A stretch of DNA of 6,533 nt from positions 1-6,533 of the forward strand of contig JAUVVP010000115.1 in NCBI GenBank assembly GCA_030604585.1, written 5' to 3'. Positions within the stretch are counted from its first letter, which is position 1. The number at the start of each line of letters is the position of its first letter. The position numbers were made by a program, and so were the translations under genes. Below are positions 5,677-6,533 of this stretch, piece by piece. Under the pieces are notes generated by a model. That model had not been told where the DNA came from and did not search any database. It saw nothing but the letters and a program-made list of their open reading frames with translations. The DNA comes from Planctomycetota bacterium. Lineage in GTDB: Bacteria; Planctomycetota; Brocadiia; SM23-32.

Positions 5677-5698
5677 GAGGCCGTTTGGCCTTCTTTTT
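5677..5698 (+). terminator. Rho-independent terminator of the isomerase-oxidoreductase operon
   Basis: AGGCC (5678-5682) pairs with GGCCT (5687-5691) around a GTTT loop, with an extra G-T pair outside, followed directly by TCTTTTT (5692-5698). The stem is short but GC-rich and the T-run is clear. It lies about 180 bases after the oxidoreductase stop, so the operon has a long 3' tail. A longer alternative stem uses GAAGG from 5667. Confidence 0.6.
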
Positions 5699-5800
5699 GC
5701 TCTTCGACCCACAGTGCGCCTGTTTGTTGCATTTGGAGGCAGGCGTCCGGGCTGCCGACGCGTAACGTGTGCCGCCGTGAAGCCAGGGTCGGAATCGTCG

Positions 5801-5853
5801 GGCCGGCATTCTGTGGCAGCCATGCGTAAGGCCGGGTCGGCTGAATGCCGGCC
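5801..5853. repeat. Inverted repeat with 11-bp arms, 31-base loop
   Basis: GGCCGGCATTC (5801-5811) and GAATGCCGGCC (5843-5853) are exact reverse complements. The loop and flank also share GGGTCGG (5786-5792 and 5834-5840). The size suggests a short palindromic intergenic repeat (REP- or MITE-like). No T-run follows, so it is not a standard terminator. Whether it is repeated elsewhere in the genome cannot be seen here. Confidence 0.55.
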
Positions 5854-5998
5854 GGCCCAGTCTCGCGGTGGCGGGAAAGCATCCTCACGCGCGATCCCTG
5901 CGAAGGCGCTGCAACGTGGCGTCTCGCAGCTTGCTGCGGCGCTTCGTGCACATCGGCAGGATGAGCGTCCAACCCGGACCGGAGGCAACCGAGGCGAA

Positions 5999-6304
5999 AT
6001 GCCCGAGACTCTCCAGCAGAGCGAGCTGTTGCTGTTCTTACTGGGCGGGTGCGTGCTGCTTTTCATGGCGGCCCAGCGGGCTCGGCTGAGGCGCTTGCCC
6101 GCGTGGCCGGTCTTGGCCACGGCCTACTGCGTTCTGCTGGGGGGCTGGGTGCTGACCATACTGGAGGGCTTTTTCTGGGGGCCCGTTCTGAACGTCCTGG
6201 AGCACGTCTGTTACGCGGCCAGCTCCGTGTTGGTGGCCGCGTGGTGTTGCTTGGTGTTCTCGGTTCCATGGAAGCGCGGCCATGACATTCGTGGGCATAG
6301 TTGA
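5999..6304 (+). CDS. Small three-helix membrane protein
   Basis: A 101-aa hydrophobic protein with three likely membrane helices at about residues 8-24 (LLLFLLGGCVLLFM), 35-57 (AWPVLATAYCVLLGGWVLTI) and 67-88 (LEHVCYAASSVLVAAWCC). A basic loop RARLRRLP (27-34) suggests that this loop faces the cytoplasm. It has no enzymatic motif or signal peptide cleavage site. I chose the ATG at 5999 because GAGG (5991-5994) lies 4 bases upstream and the in-frame sequence before it looks non-coding. Its last 23 bases overlap the start of the next gene, so the two are probably translationally coupled. The LEHVCYAAS motif faintly resembles the HHFSHVLDWL segment of its neighbour. I recall no named family; a partner or accessory subunit of the neighbouring sensor is an inference. 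Confidence 0.7.
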   Translation: MPETLQQSELLLFLLGGCVLLFMAAQRARLRRLPAWPVLATAYCVLLGGWVLTILEGFFWGPVLNVLEHVCYAASSVLVAAWCCLVFSVPWKRGHDIRGHS

Positions 6305-6533
6305 CCTGTGCAGTCTCATCGCCACCCTGGCGGCACTCGTGTTTCTGGGTGGGGGCTGGCGGCGGGCCCTGAGGCGCGACGCCAGGTGCGTGCTCGTCTT
6401 CCTGCTGCTGTTCGCTGCATTCCACCACTTCAGCCACGTCCTGGACTGGCTGGCGGGAGCTTCGCGACTGGACCCCGTCCGGGACTACGCGGAGGTCCTG
6501 GGGCCGGTCCTGTGGGGCCTGTTTCTCTACGTC
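6282..6533 (+). CDS. N-terminus of a membrane sensor protein, probably a histidine kinase (partial)
   Basis: The reading from ATG 6282 runs open for 84 codons to the window end, so only the N-terminus is seen. It has two clear membrane helices, about residues 6-26 (IVDLCSLIATLAALVFLGG) and 36-58 (CVLVFLLLFAAFHHFSHVLD), and the start of a third at 71-84 (EVLGPVLWGLFLYV). Between the first two is a basic loop WRRALRRDAR (26-35). The pattern FHHFSHVLDWLAG, then LDPVRDYAEVLGPVLWG, matches, in my recollection, the membrane sensor segment at the front of PAS-domain histidine kinases of environmental bacteria. The PAS and kinase domains would lie beyond the window. GGAAG (6270-6274) sits 7 bases before the ATG, inside the upstream membrane gene. 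A diguanylate cyclase or another membrane sensor is possible. Confidence 0.6.
   Translation, partial: MTFVGIVDLCSLIATLAALVFLGGGWRRALRRDARCVLVFLLLFAAFHHFSHVLDWLAGASRLDPVRDYAEVLGPVLWGLFLYV

Larger units (their letters stand above)
5500..5998. other. Intergenic region after the operon, 499 bases
   Basis: No gene is supported. It contains an intrinsic terminator (5677-5698) and an inverted repeat with 11-bp arms (5801-5853). Open readings on both strands have low-complexity, non-family sequence and no ribosome sites. I see no clear promoter for the membrane gene that follows; its ribosome site is GAGG at 5991-5994. Confidence 0.65.

Noticed and set aside
5179..6120. A 313-codon minus-strand frame across the oxidoreductase end and the intergenic region
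   Set aside because: It crosses a terminator, an inverted repeat and two genes on the other strand, with low-complexity Arg/Ala/Pro-rich sequence.

Overview
The window is GC-rich, gene-dense bacterial DNA on a chromosome-like stretch. There is no rRNA, tRNA, CRISPR array or recognisable transposase. The gene mix suggests a free-living, probably anaerobic or environmental bacterium of the Planctomycetota/Armatimonadota kind. It includes a Re-citrate synthase-like DRE-TIM enzyme, a multi-XRE regulator, a sugar isomerase/Gfo-Idh-MocA pair, and a membrane sensor kinase with a small membrane partner. That placement is an inference from gene style, not a proven taxonomic call.

Left part (1-2959, minus strand): a 551-aa acetyl-CoA-dependent DRE-TIM synthase (104-1759) lies downstream of a 286-aa regulator with a coiled-coil N-terminus and three tandem Cro/C1 helix-turn-helix domains (2099-2959). 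Each has its own plausible promoter and Shine-Dalgarno site. The 339-base gap between them holds a coding-like remnant without a start codon, an 8-bp inverted repeat, and the synthase promoter.

Middle (2960-3593): a 634-base divergent intergenic region. It carries the regulator promoter next to a perfect 14-bp palindrome, a roughly 147-base imperfect palindromic element of the GTCATTCC type with adjacent hairpins, and a strong promoter for the rightward operon. Operon (3594-5499, plus strand): a sugar phosphate isomerase/epimerase-like TIM barrel followed after 67 bases by a Gfo/Idh/MocA oxidoreductase, probably two steps in sugar or polyol catabolism. The oxidoreductase has an in-frame UAG five codons after its natural start, inside the first Rossmann strand. 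Its Shine-Dalgarno site lies in a hairpin that begins at the isomerase stop codon.

Right part (5500-6533): a 499-base non-coding stretch has a rho-independent terminator and a long inverted repeat. It is followed by a small three-helix membrane protein (5999-6304) that overlaps the start of a membrane sensor protein, probably a histidine kinase (6282 to the window end), cut off by the window edge.
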